Shown one piece after another: positions 1-7,564 of a stretch of DNA of 15,596 nt; the stretch's first letter is position 1, and each line of letters begins with the position of its first letter. The position numbers and the translations under genes were made by a program. A model generated the notes under the pieces. That model saw nothing but the letters and a program-made list of their open reading frames with translations, made no database searches and had not been told where the DNA came from. This DNA comes from Clostridia bacterium (GTDB lineage Bacteria > Bacillota > Clostridia > Oscillospirales > Acutalibacteraceae), in the NCBI GenBank assembly GCA_900769535.1, contig CAAGHB010000020.1, forward strand, positions 1 through 15,596, given 5' to 3'.

Positions 1-106
1 ATCTTCCCGTGGCGTCACCACCAAAGTATTTTCGGCACTGATGAGCTTAACTGCTGTGTTCGGGATGGGAACAGGTGTACCCTCATCGCCAAAGACACCG
101 ACTGTC
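1..106 (-). rRNA. rrf: 5S ribosomal RNA, 3' end cut by window edge
   Basis: The reverse complement carries the conserved 5S core: the CACCTGTTCCCATCCCGAAC block and the CAGCAGTTAAGCTC block, followed by the GCCGAAAATACT region and a GGTGGTGACGCC arm. Aligning the CACCTG element by eye to E. coli 5S numbering (about nt 28-33) puts the mature 5' end near 104-106, so roughly 10-15 nt of the 3' end lie outside the window. No 23S gene precedes it on this strand. The next gene upstream is a lipoprotein CDS, and a SigA-like promoter sits immediately before the 5S. It is therefore either the first gene of an rRNA operon continuing leftwards or an isolated 5S copy. Identity is certain; the exact 5' end is approximate. 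Confidence 0.95.
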
Positions 107-116
107 AACAGGCATT

Positions 117-146
117 ATATTATCATATAAGCCCATCATTTGTCAA
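117..146 (-). promoter_or_regulatory. SigA-type promoter driving the 5S rRNA gene
   Basis: On the minus strand a perfect -35 TTGACA (141-146) is followed after 18 bp by TAATAT (117-122), which is preceded by TGA and so forms an extended -10. An overlapping GATAAT (119-124) gives a 16-bp spacer. Either choice places the transcription start around 109-112, only a few bases before the mature 5S end. The perfect -35 and short leader fit a strong stable-RNA promoter. The promoter is seen in sequence; its use is inferred. Confidence 0.7.
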
Positions 147-174
147 GTGTTATTTTTATAAATTCCCGTAAATT

Positions 175-1062
175 TTATCTCAGCGGAGATTTTACTAAAT
201 TCGGATGAAGAGCAGCTGCCATAATTTCAACGCCGAGGGCAAAATTGTCTCCGTATCTTTCAAAGTAAAGGGGGCTAAACGCCGTAACCTTGCCGTTTTT
301 TACGGCATCGGTTTTCGCCAGCGTTTTATCCGATTTTATACTCTCAACCATATCGACGGGGCAAAAGATGTGCTTGGGATTTTTCTTTGCGATTTCGGCA
401 TAGTCGGCGCCGTAACCGTCACCTGCAATGTTTTTTCCGCCTGATAAGGTCAGTATTTCGTCATAAATCGTGCCCTTCGGGGCCACAATTCCGTCACCGA
501 GAAAAATAATTGCATTTACCTTATTTTCCTCATCCACCTTTTCCTCGATTGCCTCTATCCTGTCGTCTATTCGGTCAAAGGTGTTTTCGGCATTCGCTTT
601 GCCGGTCGAATATCCGCTGAAAATGGTTGCCACCGATTCATACAGCGATTCGATATTCTCATACTTTGAAACTGCGGGATAAATTATCACCGATTTTCCC
701 GATTCGGTGATTTCCTTTTTTGCCTCGTCGGAAATGCTTTCGTCGGCGATTATTATTTCGGCATCCGACTTAATAATTTTTTCAGTTTCGGGTAATGCGC
801 TGCTGCCAAAGGTGTCAAGTCCGCGTTCATTGTCGCAGTTAACCGATACACCGATTAGCTGAGCGTCAGAGCCGAGGGCTGTGATAATATCGGTAACGGC
901 AGGGGAGAGACAGATTATTTTTTGTGGGCAGCTTTCTATCTTAACGCCCCAGACAGTAACGGGGTAATCATCACCTGTGATTTTATTCATCGTATTACCT
1001 TCACAAGCCGAAAATGAAATCAGCATTACAGCGGAAATAATCAAAACAATCAGTTTTTGCAT
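175..1062 (-). CDS. ABC-type substrate-binding lipoprotein, BtuF/FhuD-like
   Basis: This 295-residue protein resembles the cluster of binding proteins that deliver cobalamin, haem or ferric siderophores to ABC importers. Residues 1-20 are a lipoprotein signal: basic start, hydrophobic stretch, then ISFSAC with Cys20 as the lipid anchor. The segment KIICLSPAVTDIITALG (about 48-64) is the family's N-terminal hallmark, and a long helix near 155-182 fits the inter-lobe backbone helix. ATG at 1062 was chosen over a start 23 codons upstream because it begins the signal peptide and has AAGGA about 11 bases ahead. It is the last gene of a three-gene unit, starting 13 bp after the upstream stop. No permease or ATPase gene is nearby, so the ligand is unknown, and a function in sensing or with a distant transporter is possible. 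There is no convincing terminator before the 5S promoter. Confidence 0.85.
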   Translation of the reverse strand: MQKLIVLIISAVMLISFSACEGNTMNKITGDDYPVTVWGVKIESCPQKIICLSPAVTDIITALGSDAQLIGVSVNCDNERGLDTFGSSALPETEKIIKSDAEIIIADESISDEAKKEITESGKSVIIYPAVSKYENIESLYESVATIFSGYSTGKANAENTFDRIDDRIEAIEEKVDEENKVNAIIFLGDGIVAPKGTIYDEILTLSGGKNIAGDGYGADYAEIAKKNPKHIFCPVDMVESIKSDKTLAKTDAVKNGKVTAFSPLYFERYGDNFALGVEIMAAALHPNLVKSPLR

Positions 1063-1075
1063 AAAAAGACCGTCC

Positions 1076-1411
1076 TTAACCCATTTTAGTAAAAATACCG
1101 ATAACCTTGTGCTTTTTACCTTCGTCATCATATCCCTCGATACGAACGCCGTTTCCGCTCATAAGCAAGCTTGCTCTAACGCTTTCAACCGTGCAACGAA
1201 AAGTTTCGCTGCCGTCGGAAATGATTGTAACGTAATCATCGGCGGTGAAATTCACACAGCCCGATTTTGCAATCAGCTTTTCGTCGCCGTCATCATAGAG
1301 TTCGGTAACGGTAGCGAATCGTTTCGAACTGATTTCCCTGATAACCCATATCGAATCAGGGTCTGTTTTATGACGTTTATCGGCTACTCTGTTTTTTCTT
1401 TTCCAGAACAT
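1076..1411 (-). CDS. Hypothetical protein, 111 aa, basic N-terminus, beta-rich
   Basis: I do not recognise a named family. The protein starts MFWKRKNR, is strongly basic in its first 15 residues, has no signal peptide or membrane segment, and looks beta-strand rich (for example IWVIREI at 21-27 and DYVTIIS at 59-65). The C-terminal half, about 57-108, with strands around FRCTVESV and GVRIEGYD, loosely recalls the beta-barrel domain 2 of translation GTPases; that likeness is by eye only. The start at 1411 has an AGGGG sequence about 11 bases upstream. It sits 18 bp after the stop of the membrane protein gene and 13 bp before the lipoprotein start, so the three genes are probably co-transcribed. 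The coding call is well supported by frame, spacing and RBS; the function is unknown. Confidence 0.75.
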   Translation of the reverse strand: MFWKRKNRVADKRHKTDPDSIWVIREISSKRFATVTELYDDGDEKLIAKSGCVNFTADDYVTIISDGSETFRCTVESVRASLLMSGNGVRIEGYDDEGKKHKVIGIFTKMG

Positions 1412-1429
1412 TTGAAGCGTTGCCCCTTT

Positions 1430-2128
1430 TCAGTTATCGTTTGCTTTTAGTTCCTTTTTTCTAAGTGACTTTTTGAGCTTTTCCTTTCCGTTGGGATTAT
1501 TTACATAGTCGTCAATGGCCTTTTCCCAATCGGATGAGGTCATAATACCGTTTTCCGTATTCTTATTCTGCTCATAAATCGACTGTAAAATGTCGTCATA
1601 TTTTTTGTTAATGGCTCTTTTTTCTTTAATAATGACATAGCCAATGTGAATCAGCGGCAAAATTGAAATTGTAGAAGCGCCGAAATACATTAAAAAGTAT
1701 TTGACCGGACTGTGATACAGCTCAACGCTGGTCTTTCCGAGCAAAAAGAATATTGTCATCGGAATAATTGCGGCAAGTGAAATGATAAACGAATAGAGGT
1801 AACATTTATCCTTTCCTAATTTATACGCTGTAATTATCAAAGCAATTCCAAGCAGTACTGCCGAAATAATCGAAGTATTTCGAAATTGGGTAACCTTGTC
1901 GGCATCTATGGCAGGATTTATTTCCAAACTTAATGTCAGCGCGAAAAAGTTGATAAGATATATAACGGTATTTATAATTGTACCTATATAGAATAACGTA
2001 TGGTCTAATTTATAAAAAAAACTCGGTCGTTTTTTAAAAGACCCGACCTTTTCTTCCATGCCCTTTAAAGCAAGTTCTTTTGCCTTTAAATACAATTTTT
2101 CGTTCTGAACCGATGACCTTTTACTCAT
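1430..2128 (-). CDS. Hypothetical four-helix integral membrane protein, 232 aa
   Basis: The protein has a charged cytosolic-type N-terminus (1-43, rich in Lys/Glu), four predicted membrane segments at about 44-66, 84-103, 109-130 and 143-168, and a soluble, charged tail of about 60 residues ending in a Lys-rich stretch (215-228). No catalytic or binding motif stands out and I cannot assign a family. ATG at 2128 was chosen because GAAAGGA lies at good spacing upstream and a promoter and terminator sit just beyond. A longer reading to 2287 would add 53 residues running through the trkH terminator and into trkH, which is unlikely. It is the first gene of a unit with the 111-residue protein and the lipoprotein, suggesting a shared envelope role (inference). 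Confidence 0.8.
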   Translation of the reverse strand: MSKRSSVQNEKLYLKAKELALKGMEEKVGSFKKRPSFFYKLDHTLFYIGTIINTVIYLINFFALTLSLEINPAIDADKVTQFRNTSIISAVLLGIALIITAYKLGKDKCYLYSFIISLAAIIPMTIFFLLGKTSVELYHSPVKYFLMYFGASTISILPLIHIGYVIIKEKRAINKKYDDILQSIYEQNKNTENGIMTSSDWEKAIDDYVNNPNGKEKLKKSLRKKELKANDN

Positions 2129-2160
2129 TTTTGCAGTCCTTTCAAAAAAAGTATATATTA

Positions 2161-2193
2161 AAGATATCATAATCTCTGTGTTTTGTAAATCAA
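2161..2193 (-). promoter_or_regulatory. Probable SigA promoter for the 232-aa/111-aa/lipoprotein unit
   Basis: Minus-strand TTGATT (2188-2193) and TATGAT (2166-2171) are spaced 16 bp. An overlapping alternative is TTTACA (2184-2189) with TATCTT (2161-2166) at 17 bp and TGA before the -10. Both lie between the trkH terminator and the ATG at 2128, and in this position a new transcription unit is expected. Choosing between them needs transcript 5'-end mapping. Confidence 0.5.
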
Positions 2194-2213
2194 AAGAGCA
2201 AAATTTTATAATA

Positions 2214-2242
2214 AAAAAGCAGAGGGATTCCCTCTGCTTTTT
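2214..2242 (-). terminator. Rho-independent terminator after trkH
   Basis: A near-perfect inverted repeat with arms centred on GCAGAGGG/CCCTCTGC and a very short loop is flanked by A and T runs. On the minus strand it ends in six Ts. It begins 10 bp after the trkH stop and ends the trkA-trkH unit. The A/T symmetry means it could also act on the other strand. Confidence 0.88.
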
Positions 2243-2252
2243 AAAATTAGCG

Positions 2253-3695
2253 TTATTTTTTTGACCAGGTTGACGGCGAAAGTGCAATCAGTAATGGGAA
2301 AATTTCGAGTCGACCGAACAACATTGCAAAGGAAAGAACAATCTTTGAAATATCGGAATATTCGGCGAAGTTTAATGACGGGCCAACCAAGCTGAATCCC
2401 GGACCTACATTGTTAAAGCAGGTAACTGCGGCGGAAAAATTCGTTTCAAAGTTGAACGGCTCAAAGCACAGAACAAAGAAGGTAGCCAATATGCCTACAA
2501 TGTAAATTGCAAAATATACACCGACGTTTCTCAGCGTCGGGTCGTCAATCTGCCTGCCGTCCATTTTTACGACGTTTACCGAGCGGGGATGAAGCATTTT
2601 GTGCAGCTCTGAACGCATCATCTTAAACAAAATAAGTACGCGCGATACTTTGAGTCCGCCTGCTGTTGAACCCGCACAGCCACCGAGAAATAATAGTAAA
2701 AAGATGATTCCCTTTGACAGCGTGGGCCAAAGGTCAAAGTTATCGGTTGCGTATCCCGTGGTCGTAACGATTGACGAGACCTGAAATGCCGCGTGTCTGA
2801 GCGCGTCAAAAAATCCGTCAAATCGAGATAAAATATTGGCAGTGATTATTCCTGTGCTGACGGTTACGACACCGATATAAACCCATAGTTCAAGGTTTTT
2901 AAATACCGAGCGGAAATTACGCAGCAGAAGGAAATAGTAGAGGTTAAAGTTGATACCGAACAGCAGCATGAATATCGTAATAACCCATTGACAGTAGGGG
3001 CTGTATCCGCCGATACTGTTCGCCTTTATGCCGAATCCGCCTGTACCGGCCGTACCGAATGAGTGGACAACGCTGTCAAAAAGAGTCATTCCGCCAAAAA
3101 GGAGAAATATCGTTTCGACTACCGTCAGCGCTATATAGATTAAGTAAAGAATCTTTGCCGTATCCTTTGCCTTCGGAACCAGCTTGCCTATTATCGGGCC
3201 TGCCATTTCGGCTCGAATGAGGTGAATCGACCTGTCGCTGAATTTCGGCATTATCGCGAGTACGAAAACGAGTACTCCCATACCGCCAATCCAGTGGGTA
3301 AAACTGCGCCAGAAAAGGATACCCTTGCTGAGCGCCTCAACGTCGCGTACAATCGACGAACCGGTCGTTGTGAATCCGCTTATTGTTTCAAAAACGGCGT
3401 CTACAAATGAGGGGATTTCTCCGCTGATTACAAACGGCGCTGCCCCAATTAACGACATAGCTATCCAAGCCAGAGCAACCGTAACAAAACCCTCTTTTGC
3501 GTAAAAAATGCGGGTTTTCGGACGGAATAAAGTTGTCATCAGGAATCCGAGTCCAAGCGCAATTCCAATCGAGATTAAAAAGGCGAGATAACCCGATTCG
3601 CGATATACAAGCGAAACGACTAGCGGAAGCGCCATAAGCGCCGCCTCGACCTTTAACATCTGGCCTATTAAATAAAAAACCATTCTACGATTCAT
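2253..3695 (-). CDS. trkH: TrkH/KtrB-type potassium channel subunit of the Trk uptake system
   Basis: This 480-residue membrane protein matches the full length of TrkH (about 480). It forms the K+-conducting pore, a fusion of four M1-P-M2 repeats, in the cytoplasmic membrane. All four selectivity-filter loops are visible: TTTGSS (109-114), TAGTGGFG (215-222), VTTTGYATD (310-318) and NNVGPGF (428-434). The conserved GRLEIFPLL motif near the C-terminus is at 461-469. Uptake is gated by the TrkA ring encoded by the gene immediately upstream. The gap between the two genes is 19 bp. The RBS is weak: AAAGGG overlaps the trkA stop about 15 bases from the ATG, so translation may be coupled to trkA (inference). 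An ATG four codons later is an alternative start. Confidence 0.97.
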   Translation of the reverse strand: MNRRMVFYLIGQMLKVEAALMALPLVVSLVYRESGYLAFLISIGIALGLGFLMTTLFRPKTRIFYAKEGFVTVALAWIAMSLIGAAPFVISGEIPSFVDAVFETISGFTTTGSSIVRDVEALSKGILFWRSFTHWIGGMGVLVFVLAIMPKFSDRSIHLIRAEMAGPIIGKLVPKAKDTAKILYLIYIALTVVETIFLLFGGMTLFDSVVHSFGTAGTGGFGIKANSIGGYSPYCQWVITIFMLLFGINFNLYYFLLLRNFRSVFKNLELWVYIGVVTVSTGIITANILSRFDGFFDALRHAAFQVSSIVTTTGYATDNFDLWPTLSKGIIFLLLFLGGCAGSTAGGLKVSRVLILFKMMRSELHKMLHPRSVNVVKMDGRQIDDPTLRNVGVYFAIYIVGILATFFVLCFEPFNFETNFSAAVTCFNNVGPGFSLVGPSLNFAEYSDISKIVLSFAMLFGRLEIFPLLIALSPSTWSKK

Positions 3696-3714
3696 AATAT
3701 TTAAACCAAGCCCT

Positions 3715-5073
3715 TTACAGAAGAATGTCCGAAATATCGTTAAGCTTATATCCGGAGGTTATGATTACCACCTTGTCCTCGGGCAAAATCATATCGTCAC
3801 CGGAAGGAATAATAATTTTTCTTCCTCTCATAATTCCGGCTATAATGGTGTTCGGCTTTAACTTCATATCTTTAAGCGGAATTTCGGTAACGGCGCTATC
3901 TGCCGCGATGTTGAATTCAAGAGCTTCCGCCTTTGCATCCATAATCTGATAAAGGGTTTCGACGTTACTGCCAAGCGAATTTTCGAGCGCTCTTGCATAT
4001 CTGACGAGAATGTCCGAAATAATATTCTTCGGTGAAATGGTAGAGTCAAGACCGATTTTTTCGGCAAGATACATGAATTCATCGCGGTTTACCTTTGAAA
4101 TAACCTTGGGTATGTTTTGAGCTGCGGCGTAAAAGGAGATGAGTATATTTTCCTCGTCCATACCGGTCAGCGAAATAAAGGCGTCCATGGAGCTGAGCCC
4201 TTCCTCGTTAAGCAACTCCTGACCTGCGCCGTCGCCGTTAATAATAATGGCGTTGGGTAAGGTTTCGGAAAGTTCAAGGCAGCGCTTGTGGTCCTTTTCG
4301 ATAATTTTTACCGTATTTCCGATACCCATCAGCATTTTTGAAAGATAGTATGCGGTGCGGCTTCCGCCGAGAATCATAATGTTACGTGCCTGCTTTTGCA
4401 TAACTCCGAGCATTTTCAGGAAGCGAAGAATTTCGCTCGTGGTGGCGGTAATGCCGATTTTATCTCCGCTTTTGAGCACAAAGCTACCGTCGGGGATGAA
4501 TACTTCGTTATCACGCTGAACAACGCAAACGAGCAGTTTCACATCGTATTTTTTTCTCAATTCAATCAAGCTTACACCGTCAAGCACCGATTCCTGTCTT
4601 AATTTCAGCTCAATCATTTCAAAATCGCGACGAGAAAAGGTTTCGATTTTAGCGGCAGAGGGTAATTTGAGAATGTTAAAAAGCTCCTGCGCCGCAAGCA
4701 AATCGGGATTGATTGCCATCGAAAGTCCAAGCTGCTTTTTAATAAATCCGAGGTTTCTGTCGTTATATTCGGGGTTTCTTATTCTTGCTATTGTGTGCCT
4801 TGCGCCCATTTTTTTCGCAAGGAAACAGCTAAGCATATTAAATTCATCAGAGCCGGTAACGGCCACGAAAAGCTCGGCCTTGTCAACGCCGGCTTCGCTA
4901 AGCGTGTCACAGTCGTTTCCGTTTCCGCATATACCGATTGCGTCATATAAATTAGTGATTTCGTTGATTGTTTCCGCATTACTGTCAACGGCAACTACGT
5001 TATGTCCCTCTTTGACGAGACTTGCCAAAATCGTTGTGCCGATTTTTCCGCAACCTACAACTATAATGTTCAT
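3715..5073 (-). CDS. trkA: TrkA, NAD-binding gating subunit of the Trk potassium uptake system
   Basis: This 452-residue cytosolic protein has the tandem TrkA arrangement RCK_N-RCK_C-RCK_N-RCK_C at about 1-125, 140-222, 229-350 and 368-452. The first Rossmann unit has a canonical GCGKIG (7-12) and an acidic residue at the end of strand 2 (Asp30), as expected for NAD(H) binding. The second starts with GGSRTA (236-241), in which two glycines of the usual GxGxxG are replaced. TrkA assembles as a ring on TrkH and gates it in response to nucleotides. RCK_C domains of Firmicutes homologues can bind c-di-AMP, which cannot be judged here. The start is supported by GAGG upstream and a good promoter at 5127-5155. 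It is the first gene of a two-gene operon with trkH. Confidence 0.97.
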   Translation of the reverse strand: MNIIVVGCGKIGTTILASLVKEGHNVVAVDSNAETINEITNLYDAIGICGNGNDCDTLSEAGVDKAELFVAVTGSDEFNMLSCFLAKKMGARHTIARIRNPEYNDRNLGFIKKQLGLSMAINPDLLAAQELFNILKLPSAAKIETFSRRDFEMIELKLRQESVLDGVSLIELRKKYDVKLLVCVVQRDNEVFIPDGSFVLKSGDKIGITATTSEILRFLKMLGVMQKQARNIMILGGSRTAYYLSKMLMGIGNTVKIIEKDHKRCLELSETLPNAIIINGDGAGQELLNEEGLSSMDAFISLTGMDEENILISFYAAAQNIPKVISKVNRDEFMYLAEKIGLDSTISPKNIISDILVRYARALENSLGSNVETLYQIMDAKAEALEFNIAADSAVTEIPLKDMKLKPNTIIAGIMRGRKIIIPSGDDMILPEDKVVIITSGYKLNDISDILL

Positions 5074-5126
5074 AAAAAAATAACCTCGTATCGTTTTTAT
5101 GTTTGTTTAAAATACAATTTACGAAT

Positions 5127-5155
5127 ATTATACTACAATTATAAATATATTTCCA
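5127..5155 (-). promoter_or_regulatory. SigA promoter for trkA-trkH
   Basis: Minus-strand -10 TATAAT is perfect (5127-5132) and lies 17 bp from TGGAAA (5150-5155), a 4/6 match to the -35 consensus. The predicted start leaves a leader of about 45 nt before the trkA ATG. It sits just after the terminator of the upstream glycosidase gene, so trkAH is an independent unit. Confidence 0.72.
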
Positions 5156-5182
5156 TATTTTTTTGAAATTTCACATGAATAT

Positions 5183-5215
5183 GAAAAACCGACCCTGTAA
5201 AAAGGTCGGTTTTTC
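5183..5215 (-). terminator. Rho-independent terminator of the copA-to-GH2 unit
   Basis: Twelve-base complementary arms (5183-5194 and 5204-5215, core ACCGACC/GGTCGGT) enclose a 9-nt loop. On the minus strand the hairpin starts 4 bp after the GH2 stop codon. The right-hand A run of the repeat gives the U-rich tail. This closes the four-gene transcription unit. Confidence 0.85.
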
Positions 5216-5218
5216 TTC

Positions 5219-7546
5219 TTAACCTAATGTTATTTCAATCTTTGCCGTGCCTAAGCTTTCGCTTGTTGCATATAGTGTGAATTTTTCACAATCAGCATTG
5301 GGTAACACGGCTATCGCGATTTTTCCTGCATACATTTTTCGGTCGGGAAGGGTAACTTTATTGTGGTCGCAGTTTCCGCTTCCGGTTCCTACGATTCTTG
5401 CGCCCTCGGTGACCTTAAATTTGACAAATTCGCTTGCCGTAGGAACGGTTTTTCCGTCCTCGTCGATGCATTCACAGGTGAAGATAGCCATGTCCTTTCC
5501 GCCTGCGTTAACCTTGTTTTCGAGGGTGAGGCATAGTTTCGCCGGAGCTTTTGTGGTTGCTACCGTATGGGAAGCCGCTTCTTTACCGTCCTTGTAGCCA
5601 ATTGCAGTCAATTCGCCCTTTTCAAATGGAACGAGCCATTCGCCGTGACCGTATTTTTCTATCGGCTTTTTGCCGAGTGAACGTCCGTTTAAGGTCAGCT
5701 CAATTTCGTCACAGTTGGTATAAACGGGCACGTCAATTTCTTCGCCTTCGAGTCCAAAATGATTCCAGTGGGGAACGATGTGAACCATCGGCTCATCGGT
5801 CCAGTGTGACTTGTTCTGATAAAATGCGCCTTTCGGCTGTAAAAACAGGTCAAGCGCACCCGATTTTGAACAAATGAACGGCCACGTAGCTTCGCCTCTG
5901 TGCTCAACGGCAGCCCATTGATAGCCACCGATAACATAGTCCTTTGACATAAGCTCTTTCCATGTAAACTCTCTGCCCTTAAACCATGCGTTTGTGTTAC
6001 GGTCCTTGTCCTTTATATATCCGTCGGCGCAGGAATCGTAATGCCAGCCGCGAGTCGTTCCCGTAGCGCAACATTCCGAGGCAACAATCGCCTTTTCGGG
6101 ATATTTTTCGTGTACCTTGTCATAGCTTTCAAGGTTATAATTTATACCGATAAGGTCGCAGTATTCGAATATTGTTGACTCCTCGGGAGAAACCGACTGA
6201 GCCGCGGTAATAAAGCGGTATTTATCAAACCTTCTGATGTGTGCGTAGATGGCTCTGTGAATACGGCGTCCGATATCGGTGGTGTGAAAATGCTCCTCGT
6301 TACCCGTTGACCAGAAAAATACGCTCGGTCTGTTTCTGTCGCGTAAAACGAGCGCTTCAAGCTGCTCGATTCCCTCGTCTGATGATTCGAACCAGCGCGC
6401 CTCGTTCATTACGATAAAGCCCGTTTCGTCAAGAGCATCCATCGTAGCCGCGGACTGCTGATAATGAGCCGTACGGTAGCCGTTGGCGCCCATTTTTTTA
6501 ATCTGTTCAATCTTATATTTCGCAACGTTATCGGGTACAGCAATTCCAACCGGTCCGTAGTCCTGATGGCAGCAAACGCCCTTGATAATCGTCTTTTTGC
6601 CGTTGATATACAGCCCATTGTCAATGATTTCAGCCGTACGGAAACCAATCCTCGTCTCGCTTTTGTCGATTTCCTCGCCGTCAACCGAAAGCACGGTTTC
6701 AACTGTGTACAGATTGGGATTTTCAGTGTCCCAAAGCAACGGATTCGTCACCGTTGCCGAATAGGTGAGGGTGGCCTTTGACCTTGGCTCAACTATACCT
6801 GTTGCTTCGGCTTGACCGACTACCTCGCCGTCTTTCGAAACAATCTTGCTTATCGCAGTTGCCTTTTTACCCTCGTATCCGTCGTTTCTGACGGTGGTTT
6901 CGAGGTCGATTTGCCACTCAGTATCGCTAATCTTTCTGCTTGGTGCATAAACGCCGTAAAGGTCGATTGAAATCGGCTCTGTTATAACGAGGTGAACGTT
7001 GCGATAGATTCCTGCGCCCTGATACCACCAGCCCTCAAAGTCGGTGCCTTCAACGTATATGGCGAGTACGTTCCACCTGTCGAAATAAACGTAGTCGGAA
7101 ACGTCAACCTCAAAGCTGTTGTAGCTCGAAAAATTATGCTTTATGAGGCAGCCGTTAATATACAGGGTCGCCTTTCCGGCTATGCCCTCAAAGTAAAAGG
7201 TGATTCGCTTTCCTTCATATTCTTTATCAAGCTCAAATCCCTTTCGGTACCAGCCGTTGTCGTACTTAAAGTAGCCGGTGGCGTTGTTGCCGGATTTTTC
7301 GTCGGGATTTTGGTCGATTATGTAATCGTGGGGAAGATTGACCCATTCCCAGCCCTCGCTTTTGATTTCTCTGTCACCAAAGCTGTAACCGTCGGGCTCG
7401 GCATAATAATGATGTGAAGCCGGACCGATAAGCTTTCTCGTCGTTTTTGACTGAGAATAGACCGGCCCCTTTGAAGTTGGGTAGGGTACTTCAATATCCC
7501 CCTTATGAAATTTCCATCCTGAGTTTAAAAGAATGTCTTTACGCAT
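5219..7546 (-). CDS. Glycoside hydrolase family 2, beta-galactosidase type, cytoplasmic
   Basis: This 775-residue retaining exo-glycosidase has an N-terminal GH2 sugar-binding jelly roll (about 1-190; GWYRKGFEL at 98-106), an Ig-like domain (about 195-303), a TIM barrel (about 305-585), a DUF4982-like beta domain (about 587-655; VHIVPHWNH) and a final Ig-like domain (about 665-775). The acid/base is Glu417 in GNEE and the nucleophile is Glu491 in ASE; their 74-residue separation is close to that in LacZ (461 and 537). HY at 361-362 corresponds to the conserved RxxHY region. No NxK glucuronate-recognition motif is evident after the nucleophile, so beta-galactosidase is favoured over beta-glucuronidase; the exact sugar is not proven. 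No signal peptide is seen, so it probably acts on imported oligosaccharides. The start has AGAGGTG at good spacing. It is the last gene after copA, chaperone and phosphatase. Confidence 0.9.
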   Translation of the reverse strand: MRKDILLNSGWKFHKGDIEVPYPTSKGPVYSQSKTTRKLIGPASHHYYAEPDGYSFGDREIKSEGWEWVNLPHDYIIDQNPDEKSGNNATGYFKYDNGWYRKGFELDKEYEGKRITFYFEGIAGKATLYINGCLIKHNFSSYNSFEVDVSDYVYFDRWNVLAIYVEGTDFEGWWYQGAGIYRNVHLVITEPISIDLYGVYAPSRKISDTEWQIDLETTVRNDGYEGKKATAISKIVSKDGEVVGQAEATGIVEPRSKATLTYSATVTNPLLWDTENPNLYTVETVLSVDGEEIDKSETRIGFRTAEIIDNGLYINGKKTIIKGVCCHQDYGPVGIAVPDNVAKYKIEQIKKMGANGYRTAHYQQSAATMDALDETGFIVMNEARWFESSDEGIEQLEALVLRDRNRPSVFFWSTGNEEHFHTTDIGRRIHRAIYAHIRRFDKYRFITAAQSVSPEESTIFEYCDLIGINYNLESYDKVHEKYPEKAIVASECCATGTTRGWHYDSCADGYIKDKDRNTNAWFKGREFTWKELMSKDYVIGGYQWAAVEHRGEATWPFICSKSGALDLFLQPKGAFYQNKSHWTDEPMVHIVPHWNHFGLEGEEIDVPVYTNCDEIELTLNGRSLGKKPIEKYGHGEWLVPFEKGELTAIGYKDGKEAASHTVATTKAPAKLCLTLENKVNAGGKDMAIFTCECIDEDGKTVPTASEFVKFKVTEGARIVGTGSGNCDHNKVTLPDRKMYAGKIAIAVLPNADCEKFTLYATSESLGTAKIEITLG

Positions 7547-7564
7547 AATGCACCTCTAAACGAG

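Noticed and set aside
114..119. Perfect TATAAT as the -10 of the 5S promoter
   Set aside because: It would be 21 bp from the TTGACA; the overlapping TAATAT (18 bp) and GATAAT (16 bp) give workable spacing.
177..190. Small hairpin (ATCTC/GAGAT) at the end of the lipoprotein gene as a terminator
   Set aside because: Only 5 base pairs, it spans the last codons, and on the minus strand it is followed by an A run instead of a T run.
1063..1131. 23-codon extension of the lipoprotein gene
   Set aside because: It overlaps the end of the 111-aa gene and would bury the lipoprotein signal peptide; the ATG at 1062 fits signal and ribosome binding site.
977..1450. 157-residue open frame on the plus strand
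   Set aside because: It lies antisense over the 111-aa and lipoprotein genes, has no ribosome binding site or recognisable domain, and mirrors the codon structure of the minus-strand genes.
2129..2287. 53-codon N-terminal extension of the four-helix membrane protein gene
   Set aside because: It would run through the trkH terminator and into trkH, lacks a good ribosome binding site, and the downstream ATG at 2128 has a strong one.
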